Source: Microtetraspora glauca
GTDB taxonomy: Bacteria; Actinomycetota; Actinomycetes; Streptosporangiales; Streptosporangiaceae
NCBI GenBank assembly: GCA_001570385.1
Contig: BBYL01000006.1
Span: 186,001 to 250,000, forward strand
DNA: 64,000 bases
Direction of reading: 5' to 3'
This document shows, in pieces, positions 27,632 through 36,200 of this stretch (positions within the stretch are counted from its first letter, which is position 1; every line of letters begins with the position of its first letter). Made by a program: the position numbers and the translations under genes. Under the pieces are notes generated by a model that saw only the letters and a program-made list of their open reading frames with translations, did no database searches and was not told where the DNA came from.

Positions 27632-27676
27632 CCCGCGGTGAGGCGGAGGCCGCCGGGATCCTGGCCTCACCGCGGG
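27632..27676 (-). terminator. Hairpin between precursor peptide and radical SAM gene
   Basis: CCCGCGGTGAGGC pairs perfectly with GCCTCACCGCGGG (13 bp, 19-nt loop). Sitting between peptide and enzyme, it would act as a partial terminator or stabiliser, giving much more peptide than enzyme message. Confidence 0.75.
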
Positions 27677-27755
27677 GGCCGGGAGTCAGCGAGGGGCCGG
27701 CGAAGGGGCCCGGCTCTCACTCAGGCCGGACCGCCGAGCCGGAGTAGCGGTGCGA

Positions 27756-27875
27756 TCAAAGGACGGTGCCGTGGTCGCCGCAGCGCGTGTTCTCCGAGCA
27801 GGTTACGGCGCAGGGATACAGGCCGACCTCCTGAGAGGCGGGGAGCATGTCGAGGGCAGTGACGTCGAGTTCCAT
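27756..27875 (-). CDS. Candidate RiPP precursor peptide for the radical SAM enzyme
   Basis: A 39-residue peptide. It begins MELDVTALDMLPASQEV (leader-like) and ends with a Cys/Thr/Ser-rich stretch, PCAVTCSENTRCGDHG, holding Cys at 22, 26 and 32. ATG 27875 has AAAGG seven bases upstream. The ALDML segment and the P-C-x-x-T-C block recur in the frame at 31757-32029, about 4 kb away, which supports a real peptide family. The likely cleavage region is around residues 14-19. I know of no exact characterised match. Confidence 0.75.
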   Translation of the reverse strand: MELDVTALDMLPASQEVGLYPCAVTCSENTRCGDHGTVL

Positions 27876-28340
27876 CGGTTCACCTTTCCTTGGTCTGCGC
27901 CTCCACCCGGTTCCGGGGTGGCGCCTGATACCGCCGGCCTGACAGCCGGGCCGACGGGGCATGCGAGACGTCTCATCCGCTCGTGTGTCGCGGCGCGATG
28001 CCATGAGAAGGATGCGTCTGCTCTTTCCGGCGTCGTTGGGGAGCGCTGTCTCTCTCGCGGCGCGCCCGGCGATGACGGACGGTGCCAGGCGAGGTCGCCT
28101 GACCCTGCCTGACGGGGAGAGCGAGCATGTGTCGCCGGATTCTTTTATGGACTGCCTGCCGAGAATGAGGCTCGCCTGCTTGTCATTCCCGCACTCTCAT
28201 GCGAGTTCAGCCCGACCAAATAATCCGACACGGTCCTTGCGAATCGATAGTGATTCCTTGTCGGTGCCGCTGGGACCCGGGCGAGCGGCGTTCAGGAGGG
28301 CCGGCCGGCCGGGCAGATCTCCCCGGGTGAGCGCACGGGA
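27876..28340. other. Regulatory intergenic region upstream of the precursor gene
   Basis: No convincing coding frame. It holds the motif copy at 28236-28250 and should carry the leftward precursor promoter and the TetR gene's 3' end. Confidence 0.5.
28236..28250 (-). promoter_or_regulatory. CTWG-N7-CAAG-type motif upstream of the radical SAM precursor
   Basis: Leftward CTATCGATTCGCAAG. With one flanking base on each side it matches the site at 32106-32120 at most positions (shared CACTA, GATTC and CAAGG). It lies about 360 bp before the precursor start. Confidence 0.45.
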
Positions 28341-28877
28341 TCAGGCGAGATGGCGCAGCAGGGCGCGAGCGAGGGATTCGACGTCGCTTCCGGGATCCGG
28401 GTGCACGTTGCCTTCGAGCAGCAGGTTGGCGAGTCCGTGCGCCAGCGCCCAGGCGGCCAGCGCGACCGTCCGGTCGTCCGGGCGCAGCAGTTGCTCACCG
28501 GCTCGCTCGCGGGCGGTGAGAAGTTCGGGATCCCGGGTGATGCACAGCTCGGGTGCCCGCATCACCGCGAAGTGCGCGGGATGGGCGGTGGCGAACCGCA
28601 GGTAGGCGACGGCCTGCTCGGTGACGTCATCGCCGCGCACCCGCTCCAGTTCGTCCGCCAGCAGGTGGTAGCCCTCCGCCGCGATCGCGGTCAGCAGCCC
28701 GGCCCGGCTCCGGAAGTGGTGGGCGGGAGCGGCGTGGGAGACGTTCGCCCGCCGAGCCAGCTCACGGAGGCTGAGCTCGCCCAGCCCGTCCTCGGCGATC
28801 GCTTCGAGGGTGACGTCGATCAGAGCGCGCCGCAGATCGCCGTGATGGTAGGGCTGCTTGCCGGCTGGGGCGCTCAT
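28341..28877 (-). CDS. TetR-family transcriptional regulator
   Basis: A 178-residue TetR regulator. The N-terminal HTH is typical: HHGDLRRALIDVTLEAIAED, then LSLRELARRANVSHAAPAHHF as the recognition region. The C-terminal ligand domain includes FATAHPAHFAVMRAPEL, seen in the YcdC/WHG-type subgroup. ATG 28877 sits directly after GAGGGGG, while ATG 28886 lacks a site, so the exact start is uncertain. An 18-bp palindrome 206 bp upstream (29083-29100) could be its operator. Target unknown. Confidence 0.88.
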   Translation of the reverse strand: MSAPAGKQPYHHGDLRRALIDVTLEAIAEDGLGELSLRELARRANVSHAAPAHHFRSRAGLLTAIAAEGYHLLADELERVRGDDVTEQAVAYLRFATAHPAHFAVMRAPELCITRDPELLTARERAGEQLLRPDDRTVALAAWALAHGLANLLLEGNVHPDPGSDVESLARALLRHLA

Positions 28878-29082
28878 CCCCCTCATATTACGGAAGTTGT
28901 CACCGGCGCGCGTCACACCCTCTTTGACGTGACCCCACCGCACAGGCGGTGAACCGGGGGCCGTGTCCATCCGATTCGCCTTTTGGCTTCGGTGGCGTCT
29001 CCATTCCGTTGTGCGCAAGGGAGGGTCCGGAGCCGGTTCTAACGAAGTGCTAACGCTGTGGCCGGTATTCCAGATGAAGGTT

Positions 29083-29100
29083 TCTTTTGATCTCAAAAGA
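29083..29100. promoter_or_regulatory. 18-bp perfect inverted repeat, candidate operator
   Basis: TCTTTTGA-TC-TCAAAAGA. AT-rich and fully symmetric in a high-GC background, between a TetR gene and a divergent secreted-protein gene. Confidence 0.5.
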
Positions 29101-29229
29101 GCTCGCTGGTTCTCTTGAGCACGTGCCGCGTGGCGACATGCGAGTGCCCATGCCGGGAGCCGGGCGGAAGGCCGGTGGCGAGGCGCTTCGTCATTTCCGG
29201 CAGCAGAGAGCGAATCCGGCATGCAGGCA

Positions 29230-29244
29230 TAAGTAGCTCACAAG
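29230..29244 (+). promoter_or_regulatory. CTWG-N7-CAAG-type motif upstream of the DUF3103-like gene
   Basis: TAAGTAGCTCACAAG, closely matching the site at 32313 (TTAGTAGATCACAAG). It lies 185 bp before the GTG at 29429. Confidence 0.45.
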
Positions 29245-29428
29245 GGCCTCGCGTGACGCTGGTTCGGCAACGAGGTCACCCGCGGTCGCCGCGGTGCCGA
29301 CGTTGTCCAACCACCCCGGGTGCGGGCCCCCATTCAGCGACGATCAGGCGTTCACCGCGAGGAGGCCGTCCCGCGAACCCGCCGCCGTTGCTCGGGAGAC
29401 CGTTCCCTCGTACGTGAGGAAGGTTCAC

Positions 29429-30652
29429 GTGAAGAAAGTCGCAACATTCGCCGCACTCGCCCTGGCCGCCACCATCGGCGGCCTCTCCTCCGCACCCGCC
29501 GCGACCGCCGCACCGAGCCCGGCCCCGCAGACGTTGAACGCCTCGGCCGCCGACGTCCGGGCTGGCACCATGGACGGCTTCAAGCGCCACCTCGCCGAGG
29601 AGGTGGCCCGCCGGCTGGGCGAGCGGCAGTTCCGGGACGCCCTCACCCGCGAGCTGGCCGACGACGGCGAGGCCGACCTGGCCGCGCTGCTCGGCTCGGC
29701 GCCGGGCGCCCGGGACCTGGCCGACTATGCCCGCAACGCCAACAGCGAGATCCTCAAGCTGAAGGGCCTTCAGGCCGAGGAGTCGCTGCTGCAGATCCGG
29801 ATCGACCCGAAGCAGGTCAAGCGCATCTCCGCGGGCGAGACCCTGGTGATGGCCACCCCGTCGGGTGACGAGAAGGCGGTCCGCACCGTCGTCGCCTTCG
29901 ACTCCAAGGGCCGCAGCCAGCAGCTCGACGCGTTCAAGGCGCCCAACCGCCCGGTGCTGATCGTCGGCCTCGACGAGCACAAGGACGCCGAACTGGCGCA
30001 GCGGGCGGTCCGGCAGGGCTTGACCGCGGCCGGTATCGGGGGGACCGACCGGTCGGGACCTGAGCAGCTCCAGCAGAACGAGGGGGACCGTGCGCGCGCT
30101 GAGCAGATTCAGCAGAACGCGGGGGTCCAGACGGGCACTGAGGCGCTCCAGCAGGGCGCGGCGGCGGTCCGGCAGACCACCGACATCGTCGCCATCGAGA
30201 ACCTGAACTCCCATGAGCCCTGGTACAAGGGCGGCCCCGAAATCTACGCCTTCGTCGCCGGCGCCGGCACGGACGGAAAGGCACGGGTCGACCAGATCTG
30301 GATGCCCTACATCCAGCAGCAGGGTAAGAACTACTTCCCGAACCAGACACTGATCGAGTGGGGCAGCTTCCTGTGGACCAACGTGGACGTGGTCTGGATG
30401 GAGCACGATGACAGCGTCGACCTGGGCCCCCTGGTCAAGGCTGTCGTGGATGGAGCGCTTACCGTCACCGGTTACGGCCAGTACACCCCCGTCGCCGACA
30501 AGATCATCGGTGCGCTGCCGTCCGACTGGACGACGGACAACGACGACTATGTCGACTCCTGCTACAACGTCGGAAAGTTCCAGGGAACCCTGAGCTGCGC
30601 CGCCAACCCGGCCGGGATGTGGACCTACGTCTACGTCAAGACCTCTTCCTGA
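29429..30652 (+). CDS. Secreted DUF3103-like protein
   Basis: A 407-residue exported protein. The signal peptide is KKVATFAALALAATIGGLSS to about residue 28. An alpha-helical region with Gln-rich repeats (LQQNEGDRARAEQIQQNAG) spans about residues 205-250. The C-terminal half reads PEIYAFVAGAG, QQGKNYFPNQTLIEWGSFLW and VVWMEHDDSVDLGPLVKAV, which fits the DUF3103 family of secreted proteins of unknown function. GTG 29429 has GAGGAAGG six bases upstream. A strong hairpin follows the stop at once. Confidence 0.75.
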   Translation: MKKVATFAALALAATIGGLSSAPAATAAPSPAPQTLNASAADVRAGTMDGFKRHLAEEVARRLGERQFRDALTRELADDGEADLAALLGSAPGARDLADYARNANSEILKLKGLQAEESLLQIRIDPKQVKRISAGETLVMATPSGDEKAVRTVVAFDSKGRSQQLDAFKAPNRPVLIVGLDEHKDAELAQRAVRQGLTAAGIGGTDRSGPEQLQQNEGDRARAEQIQQNAGVQTGTEALQQGAAAVRQTTDIVAIENLNSHEPWYKGGPEIYAFVAGAGTDGKARVDQIWMPYIQQQGKNYFPNQTLIEWGSFLWTNVDVVWMEHDDSVDLGPLVKAVVDGALTVTGYGQYTPVADKIIGALPSDWTTDNDDYVDSCYNVGKFQGTLSCAANPAGMWTYVYVKTSS

Positions 30653-30660
30653 TGAAGGAG

Positions 30661-30688
30661 GGTGGCCCCGGCTGATACCGGGGCCACC
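30661..30688 (+). terminator. Stem-loop terminator after the DUF3103-like gene
   Basis: GGTGGCCCCGG pairs perfectly with CCGGGGCCACC (11 bp, 6-nt loop), 8 bp after the stop. Confidence 0.88.
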
Positions 30689-30766
30689 ACCCCCGCGTCG
30701 CCTGCCTGCCGTCGTCCCGTCCTCTGTCGCGGATTTAGGTCCGTTAAGCGATGCGGTGAGAGCGAC

Positions 30767-30781
30767 CAAGCGTCTCACTAG
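30767..30781. promoter_or_regulatory. Variant copy of the repeated motif upstream of the DUF6745 gene
   Basis: CAAGCGTCTCACTAG differs at two of 15 positions from CTTGCGACTCACTAG at 40317-40331. It is 95 bp before the DUF6745 start. Confidence 0.35.
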
Positions 30782-30875
30782 GACTCTGAGTGAGCCTGAG
30801 CCCGGGGGCCGGCCGGGTTCCGCAGACGCGAGGCACGTGCCGTGCAGCCCCAATCTCGCTCCCACTGGAGACCGG

Positions 30876-31922
30876 ATGGATGCTCGAACGTTCACAGGAG
30901 TCTTCACCGAGGAACACGAAACACTCGTCGCCGGGGTCTGCGACGAGTGGACGGAGAGCGGCCTGTCGACGGAGCCGGTCGACCGGCGCGCGGCGGAGCA
31001 GGCCGTACGGGAGGCGTATACGGCGTCGCGGCTCGAGCCGCCGGGCAGAATCGTGTGGGCCGGTTCTCCGGCCGGTTGCCTGCGGGCCTGCCTCGACGAC
31101 GACACCCTCGGCCGACCCCGGCTCGCGGAGACGCCGTCACCCGAGCTCGTGTCCGGACTCCGTCGCGAACTGCGGCGTAGGTACCAGAGCAACCCCTGGA
31201 GAGAGCTGGAGGACCAGCTGGCACGCCGGCTCCATGACGAGCTCGGCGCCGAACTGTGGGACGAGCTCAGAACCCAGATCGGCTCCCGGATTCGGGAACC
31301 GCTGTGGAACCGGCTCAGAGTGCGCCTGCGCGGTCATGTCCTGAGCCGGCTCAGCGCCCAGCCGTCCGTGCTGTGCGGTCACCTGGGCGGGGTCCAGGAC
31401 ATCTGGCGGGACGCGCACTGGATGGCGCTGTACACCTGCGCCCTCCAGATCGCGAAAATGCGAGACGGGCGGCTTGAGACACTCGTCGACGCCACTCGCC
31501 GGCTCGGCTGGTGGATCCCGTCGGGGGACGGCGTCATCCTGTCCGAGCGGCCCACCGTCCTGCGCCGGGACGAGCTGGAGCGCCTTCACTGCGCGACCGG
31601 GCCCGCCCTGTCCTGGCGCGACGGATACGCGCTCCACGCGTGGCATGGAACCCCGGTGCCCGAGTGGGTGGTCAAGGGCCCGACACGGGAGGCGATCAGG
31701 GATGAGGACGACCCGGAGATCCGCAGGTGCGCGATCGAGTCCTTCGGCTGGGAGCGCTACATCAGGGAATCGGGGTTGCCCCTCGTCGCCGAGATCGAGG
31801 ACCCGCGCGACCCCGGCTCGCGTCTGGCGCTGTACGACCTTCCCGAGCATGTCCTCGACGAGCGGCTCCGGGTATTGGTGACCCCCGACGTCCAGGCGGG
31901 GAACGTGTACCTCGTGCTGTGA
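30876..31922 (+). CDS. DUF6745-family protein, apparently shortened at the C-terminus
   Basis: A 348-residue protein that I assign to the DUF6745 family of actinobacteria from segments HCATGPALSWRDGYALHAWHG, GTPVPEWVVKGP and EIRRCAIESFGWERYI. Family members normally continue for some 40 residues past the LALYDLPEHVLDERLRVLV point; here the frame runs into TPDVQAGNVYLVL and stops. The antisense strand there carries the second precursor-like frame, which suggests a rearrangement or insertion clipped this gene. ATG 30876 has GGAG six bases upstream. Function unknown. Confidence 0.7.
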   Translation: MDARTFTGVFTEEHETLVAGVCDEWTESGLSTEPVDRRAAEQAVREAYTASRLEPPGRIVWAGSPAGCLRACLDDDTLGRPRLAETPSPELVSGLRRELRRRYQSNPWRELEDQLARRLHDELGAELWDELRTQIGSRIREPLWNRLRVRLRGHVLSRLSAQPSVLCGHLGGVQDIWRDAHWMALYTCALQIAKMRDGRLETLVDATRRLGWWIPSGDGVILSERPTVLRRDELERLHCATGPALSWRDGYALHAWHGTPVPEWVVKGPTREAIRDEDDPEIRRCAIESFGWERYIRESGLPLVAEIEDPRDPGSRLALYDLPEHVLDERLRVLVTPDVQAGNVYLVL

Positions 31923-32029
31923 CACGGCGACCGCCACCGGGTCCAGTCGTAGCAGGTGGCGAAGCAGGGCATCAACTGGGCTTGATCCGTGGGGGTGAGC
32001 ATGTCGAGAGCTTTGACGTCGACTTCTAT
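31757..32029 (-). pseudogene. Second copy of the radical SAM-type precursor peptide, without a standard start codon
   Basis: From 32029 leftward the frame reads EVDVKALDMLTPTDQ and then LMPCFATCYDWTRW. It aligns with the peptide at 27756-27875 over the ALDML leader and the P-C-x-x-T-C core. At the position of the ATG stands ATA, with AGAGG seven bases upstream, the same spacing as in the intact copy. There is no other start between it and an upstream stop. The frame then stays open, antisense to the DUF6745 3' end, down to 31757. It could be a decayed gene, or an AUA-initiated peptide. Confidence 0.5.
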
Positions 32030-32105
32030 GAAGTTTCCTCTTACCGCAGGTGAATTCTTGTGACGGCATTCTGACGCCGCCGTATACGGAGGCTCCGGGA
32101 TGACC

Positions 32106-32120
32106 CTTGTGAATCACTAG
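32106..32120 (-). promoter_or_regulatory. CTWG-N7-CAAG motif upstream of the second precursor copy
   Basis: Leftward CTAGTGATTCACAAG, inside CCACTAGTGATTCACAAGG. Its centre is about 84 bp before the ATA position. It contains the CACTAGTG palindrome. Confidence 0.5.
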
Positions 32121-32312
32121 TGGGCTCTTCCGTGGTGGCGGTTAAGAGAAATTTACGCCGGTGCTGGCCGGCGCCTCATCGGTGACTTCACGAGTGGATG
32201 ACAGCAAGAGCGAAGGGGACGGTTGGGCACACGGCTCGCGGGGAGCGATCGACGTGGGCCGCAGACGATTCGGAACTCCGCAGTCGCAACACGATCGGAG
32301 AGCGCTCGGGGC

Positions 32313-32327
32313 TTAGTAGATCACAAG
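32313..32327 (+). promoter_or_regulatory. CTWG-N7-CAAG-type motif upstream of the gene at 32370
   Basis: TTAGTAGATCACAAG, 43 bp before the ATG at 32370. Confidence 0.45.
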
Positions 32328-32369
32328 TGCTTGCGGTGATTCTCTGTCTGACGGCGAATTCATCGGTTG

Positions 32370-33185
32370 ATGGAACTCGTCAGTCACGATGGCGGTGGGT
32401 TCGTCTTCGTGCGGTGGAGTCTTGCTCGTGAGCATCGAGGAGTAGACGAATTGGAGGCCCTGCACCAATACGAGGCGGCGTTGGAGCAGGAACGCCGTCT
32501 CATGGCCGAGGAACAGGGGCTGGTGCGATTACTGTCGCCCGACTGCGAAGGCCGCCTGTTCGCTCGGTGGTTCCTGCGCTTCAGCGCCCATGGTCTTTAC
32601 CTGACCCGTTATGAGGGGCGGTGGCTCCCGAGGCGGCGCTGGGGATACGGCCGTCCGGGGACGGGGCCGTTCGAGAAGACGCCGGACACAGGCGGGCCGG
32701 ATCGTGATTCCGAGTCGATGCTGCTGGAATCGGTCCGTGCGACGGCGGGCTGGTGGCGTGACCGGCACGGTGAGTCGCTTGACGTGGAAGTCTTATTGGG
32801 GATGTCCCCTTTGGCCGGCGCGGAGTTCTACGTTAGGCTCTGCGAGAACGTGATTCACGGTCCATCCCCATTCTGCGGTGCCGCCATTTCCTATGAGGTC
32901 GGGCGGTTGCTCGTGACGATCGGTCCTGCTCTTCTGGCGAACTGCCGGCGAGTCTTCGGCAGAGATTCGGGCTGCTTCGATTTCCTGGCGGCCCAGATCG
33001 CTTGGCATGCTGATCACCTGAAAACCTGGCGGCGCGATCTCGAGTCCAGCTTGAGCGACCATCCGGCCCTGCTGTGGCGGCAGGTGGACGTGGGCAAGAC
33101 CGCGCTGGTGTGTTTCGCCGTGTACCTGGGAGAGTGCCGGGACCTCGCGAGAGCCGACCTCGGGCTGGACGGCAAGGAGAGATGA
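32370..33185 (+). CDS. Unrecognised helical protein, possibly heme-oxygenase-like
   Basis: A 271-residue protein I cannot assign firmly. It is mostly helical. The segment FLAAQIAWHADHLKTWRRDL carries a H-x-D-H-L-x-x-W pattern, and an earlier helix has AISYEVGRLL. These resemble helices of heme-oxygenase-like (TenA/diiron oxidase) folds that occur beside RiPP genes. An N-terminal hydrophilic part has Glu/Arg-rich helices (ALEQERRLMAEEQGL). ATG 32370 is chosen over an in-frame TTG one codon earlier. It lies between the second precursor copy and the SARP gene. Confidence 0.55.
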   Translation: MELVSHDGGGFVFVRWSLAREHRGVDELEALHQYEAALEQERRLMAEEQGLVRLLSPDCEGRLFARWFLRFSAHGLYLTRYEGRWLPRRRWGYGRPGTGPFEKTPDTGGPDRDSESMLLESVRATAGWWRDRHGESLDVEVLLGMSPLAGAEFYVRLCENVIHGPSPFCGAAISYEVGRLLVTIGPALLANCRRVFGRDSGCFDFLAAQIAWHADHLKTWRRDLESSLSDHPALLWRQVDVGKTALVCFAVYLGECRDLARADLGLDGKER

Positions 33186-33235
33186 GACGATCCCCTGCCG
33201 CAGCCGGAGGGCCGCGGCCGCCGGCTACGGCGAGG

Positions 33236-36200
33236 TCATCCGGCCTTCGCGACGCTCGCGTCCCACCGCACGGGCGAGATCTTCAGGCCGGCGACCGCCA
33301 TCACGCGATTCCTCCACATACTCAGCCCGGCCCGGCCCGCCAGCTGTGCGAGAGTCAACAGGTGCCGTACGGCGGCCGCCTCATCGCCCATGGCCGAGGC
33401 CAGCAATGCCAGGTACCAGTCCACGGGCCCGAGGAAAGCGATGGCGGCTCCCACCGATATCCGCCCGCTGTAGGGGGCGAGGACGGCATAGGTGGCCTCA
33501 CATGCCTCGATGTCTCCGACCGCCGCCTGCGCCGCCCCCTGCAGACAGGTGACGGTGAGCCAGGCCCAGTCGAGTGGTGGTGGCAGCCATCCCTTCGCTG
33601 CCAGTTTCTGCGCCTCATCCAGCCTGTCCTGCGCGCACAACATGAGCACCTGCAGCAGCTGGTCCGTGCTGGGATGAACGCCCGCGAGCGCGTCGACGAG
33701 CGGACCCGCGTCGGCGATCGTCCCGCGCTGGTAGTGGAGAAGGAGACGGCCCAGGGTCACTATCGAGCCGGCGTACCACATGCCGATGTGCTCGGCCTGC
33801 CGCTCGGCGTCCGCGTACATGGCCTCGGCGTCGTCGAACCGTCCGGAGATGGCCAGACGTCCCGCGCGCCACACCGTGTGCTGGAAGCGGGGCCACGGCA
33901 GGGGCATCTGGTTGAGAATCCGGTCGCATCGGGCGGCCGCCTCGTCGGCTCCCAGCAGGTCGACCAGCTCCATACGGCGGTAGGTGAGCATCATCTCCGA
34001 AAGCAGTTCGAACTCGGGAGTCTGCGTACGCCGCGCGAGCTCTCCGATCTCCTCGGCGATCTCCATGGACTGCTCCACGTAGATGCTGCTCGGGAGCGAC
34101 AGGTAGCGTGCGTTGATTATCCGCATCAGGAGTTGCGGATCGTCGAGCCGCCGTGCCATCCCGACGGCTTCCATGGAGTAGATGTCGCAGCGCGGGTCGT
34201 TGGTCCCGTCGTACAGCTCCTGAGCGAGTCCGGCGAGCAGACGTGCCCGCTCGGGGCTGTCGTCGTCGGGCAGCGCCCGCAGCGCGAGCTCGAACCGGTG
34301 CAGCAGCTGCAGCTCTACTTCCTGATAGGGGTTGCGCAGGTTCCAGATCGACGGTGCGTCCAGCGCGGTCAGCGCACGAGCGATCAGGCGGGGGCCGCCC
34401 TGGTCGCCGGCACGGTCGGCGATTCGGATCGCCTGAGCGCGCACCTTCCTGGCACCGAGTGCGTCCCCCGCCTCGAGCAGCGCCTTCGCCTGCCGGAGCA
34501 GCAGCTCCACATGGTCGGCCGGATCGCCGGCGCTCGCGCCGTGGGCCTTGACCGCGTGGGCCCACCACATGGCGGCCTCCTCGTAGGCAAGGCGAAGGGT
34601 CGCCTGCTCGGCCATCGCCCGGGCCCAGTGAACCGCCTCGGCGTACGCCGCTGGACCGGCCTCGATCGCGTGGTGGGCGATGACGGCCAGGTCCACCGCG
34701 GGACGCGTGGCGAGCGCGTTCATCGCCGCGCGGTGGATCGTCGCCTTCCGCAACGGAGGGATCTCCCGTATGAGAGTCTCCCTCACCAGGTCATGGGCGA
34801 AGGCCATGCGGTTGGCCGCCGACAGGATCAGTCCGGCCTTGACCGCCTGATCGAGGAGGTCGTAGGCGTCGGCCTGACAGATCTGGGCGACGACGTCCGG
34901 GTCGAAGTCTCTGCCGATCACCGCGGCGACCTTCAGCACGTCCGCCACCTGCGGACCGACCGCGGTCAGCCGCTGGAGGATGAGACTGGCGACCGCGTCG
35001 GGCAGGGTGTCCAGCGGGTGGCCGTGGGCGAGCATCCGCAGCGTCTCGCGGACGAAGAACGGGTTGCCGCCGGTGCGCCGGGTCAGCCGGTGCGCGGTCT
35101 GCTCGTCGAGGTGGGAGCCCATCGTGGCGGCCAGGGCCTGCACCGTGCCGGCGTCGAGGCCGGCCAGTCGAAGGCGGAGCAGTTCGTATCGGGCGAGCCG
35201 GCCGAGGACGCACTCGATGGCGGACGGATCTCCGCTGTCCCGGAACGCCATGACCACCGTGAGCGGGACGCACTCCCGCGAGTCCTTGATGAGGGCCATC
35301 ACGTCGCCGAGGAGTTCGAGGGTCGCGAGATCGGCCCAATGGAGATCATCGAAGATGATCAACAGGGACTGGACCCGCGCGGTTGCGACGAGCCAATCGG
35401 CGATGGCTCGGTGGCGATGCATCTTCGCCCCCACGGCCGAGCCCGTCGGCGCCTCCTCGTTGAGGAGACCGGTGAGAGCCTGCCTGTCCAAAGGCGGGTG
35501 GACCTGCGAGAGCGACCTGAGGACCTGGATCCACGGCCAGAGCGGCAGAGCTCCTTCGATCTCCTGGCAGCCGCCCCAGAGCGCCAGGCGGCCAAGCTCG
35601 GAGCACCGCTCGCTGAAAGCCTCCAGGAGCCATGTCTTGCCGATGCCGGGCTCACCGCTCACCGCGATGGTGTTCACGTCACCGCGGTGAAGCAGGATCT
35701 CCATTTGTGCGAGCTGCTGGTCGCGGCCGAGCCTCGGGGGCGGCGAGGGCACGCCGGCGAGGGCGGCGGCCGGGCCGGCGGGAGCCAACGTGACGCGGCT
35801 CGGTGGGGCTGTGATCGCCTGCCGGAGGATGTCGTCTTCCAGCGTCTGCAGCTCGGGGCCGGGATCCAGGCCCAGCTGCTCGACGATGAGGCTCCTGGCC
35901 CGGCGCAATGTGGCGAGGGCGTCGGCCTGCCGGCCGGAGCGGTAGAGAGCGAGGGCGAGCAGCCACCACAGGCGCTCGCGCAGCGGATGCCTGCCGGTTT
36001 GGGACTCCAGGTCGTTGATCACCGCCTGCGGCCGGCCGAGATCCAGCAGCGCCTCGGCGCGACGCTCCATCGCCACCAGGCGTAACTCGCACATGCGGTT
36101 CACTTCGGTGACCGCCCACAGCTCACCCGAGAACTCGCCGTACGGAGTGCCGCGCCAGAGCCCAAGAGCCTCGTCCAACCGGGAGAGCGCCTGCTCCGAC

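Larger units (their letters stand above)
28878..29428. other. Intergenic region between TetR and the secreted DUF3103-like gene
   Basis: Divergent promoter region of about 550 bp. Beyond a palindrome (29083-29100) and a CAAG motif (29230-29244) I see no gene. Confidence 0.5.
32030..32369. other. Intergenic region with two motif copies
   Basis: No gene seen. Contains motif sites at 32106-32120 (leftward) and 32313-32327 (rightward), one per flanking gene. Confidence 0.5.

Noticed and set aside
33074..36085. A 1003-codon rightward open frame
   Set aside because: It is antisense to the SARP gene. Its translation is low-complexity Arg/Gly/Val/Gln text with no domain, typical of high-GC shadow frames.
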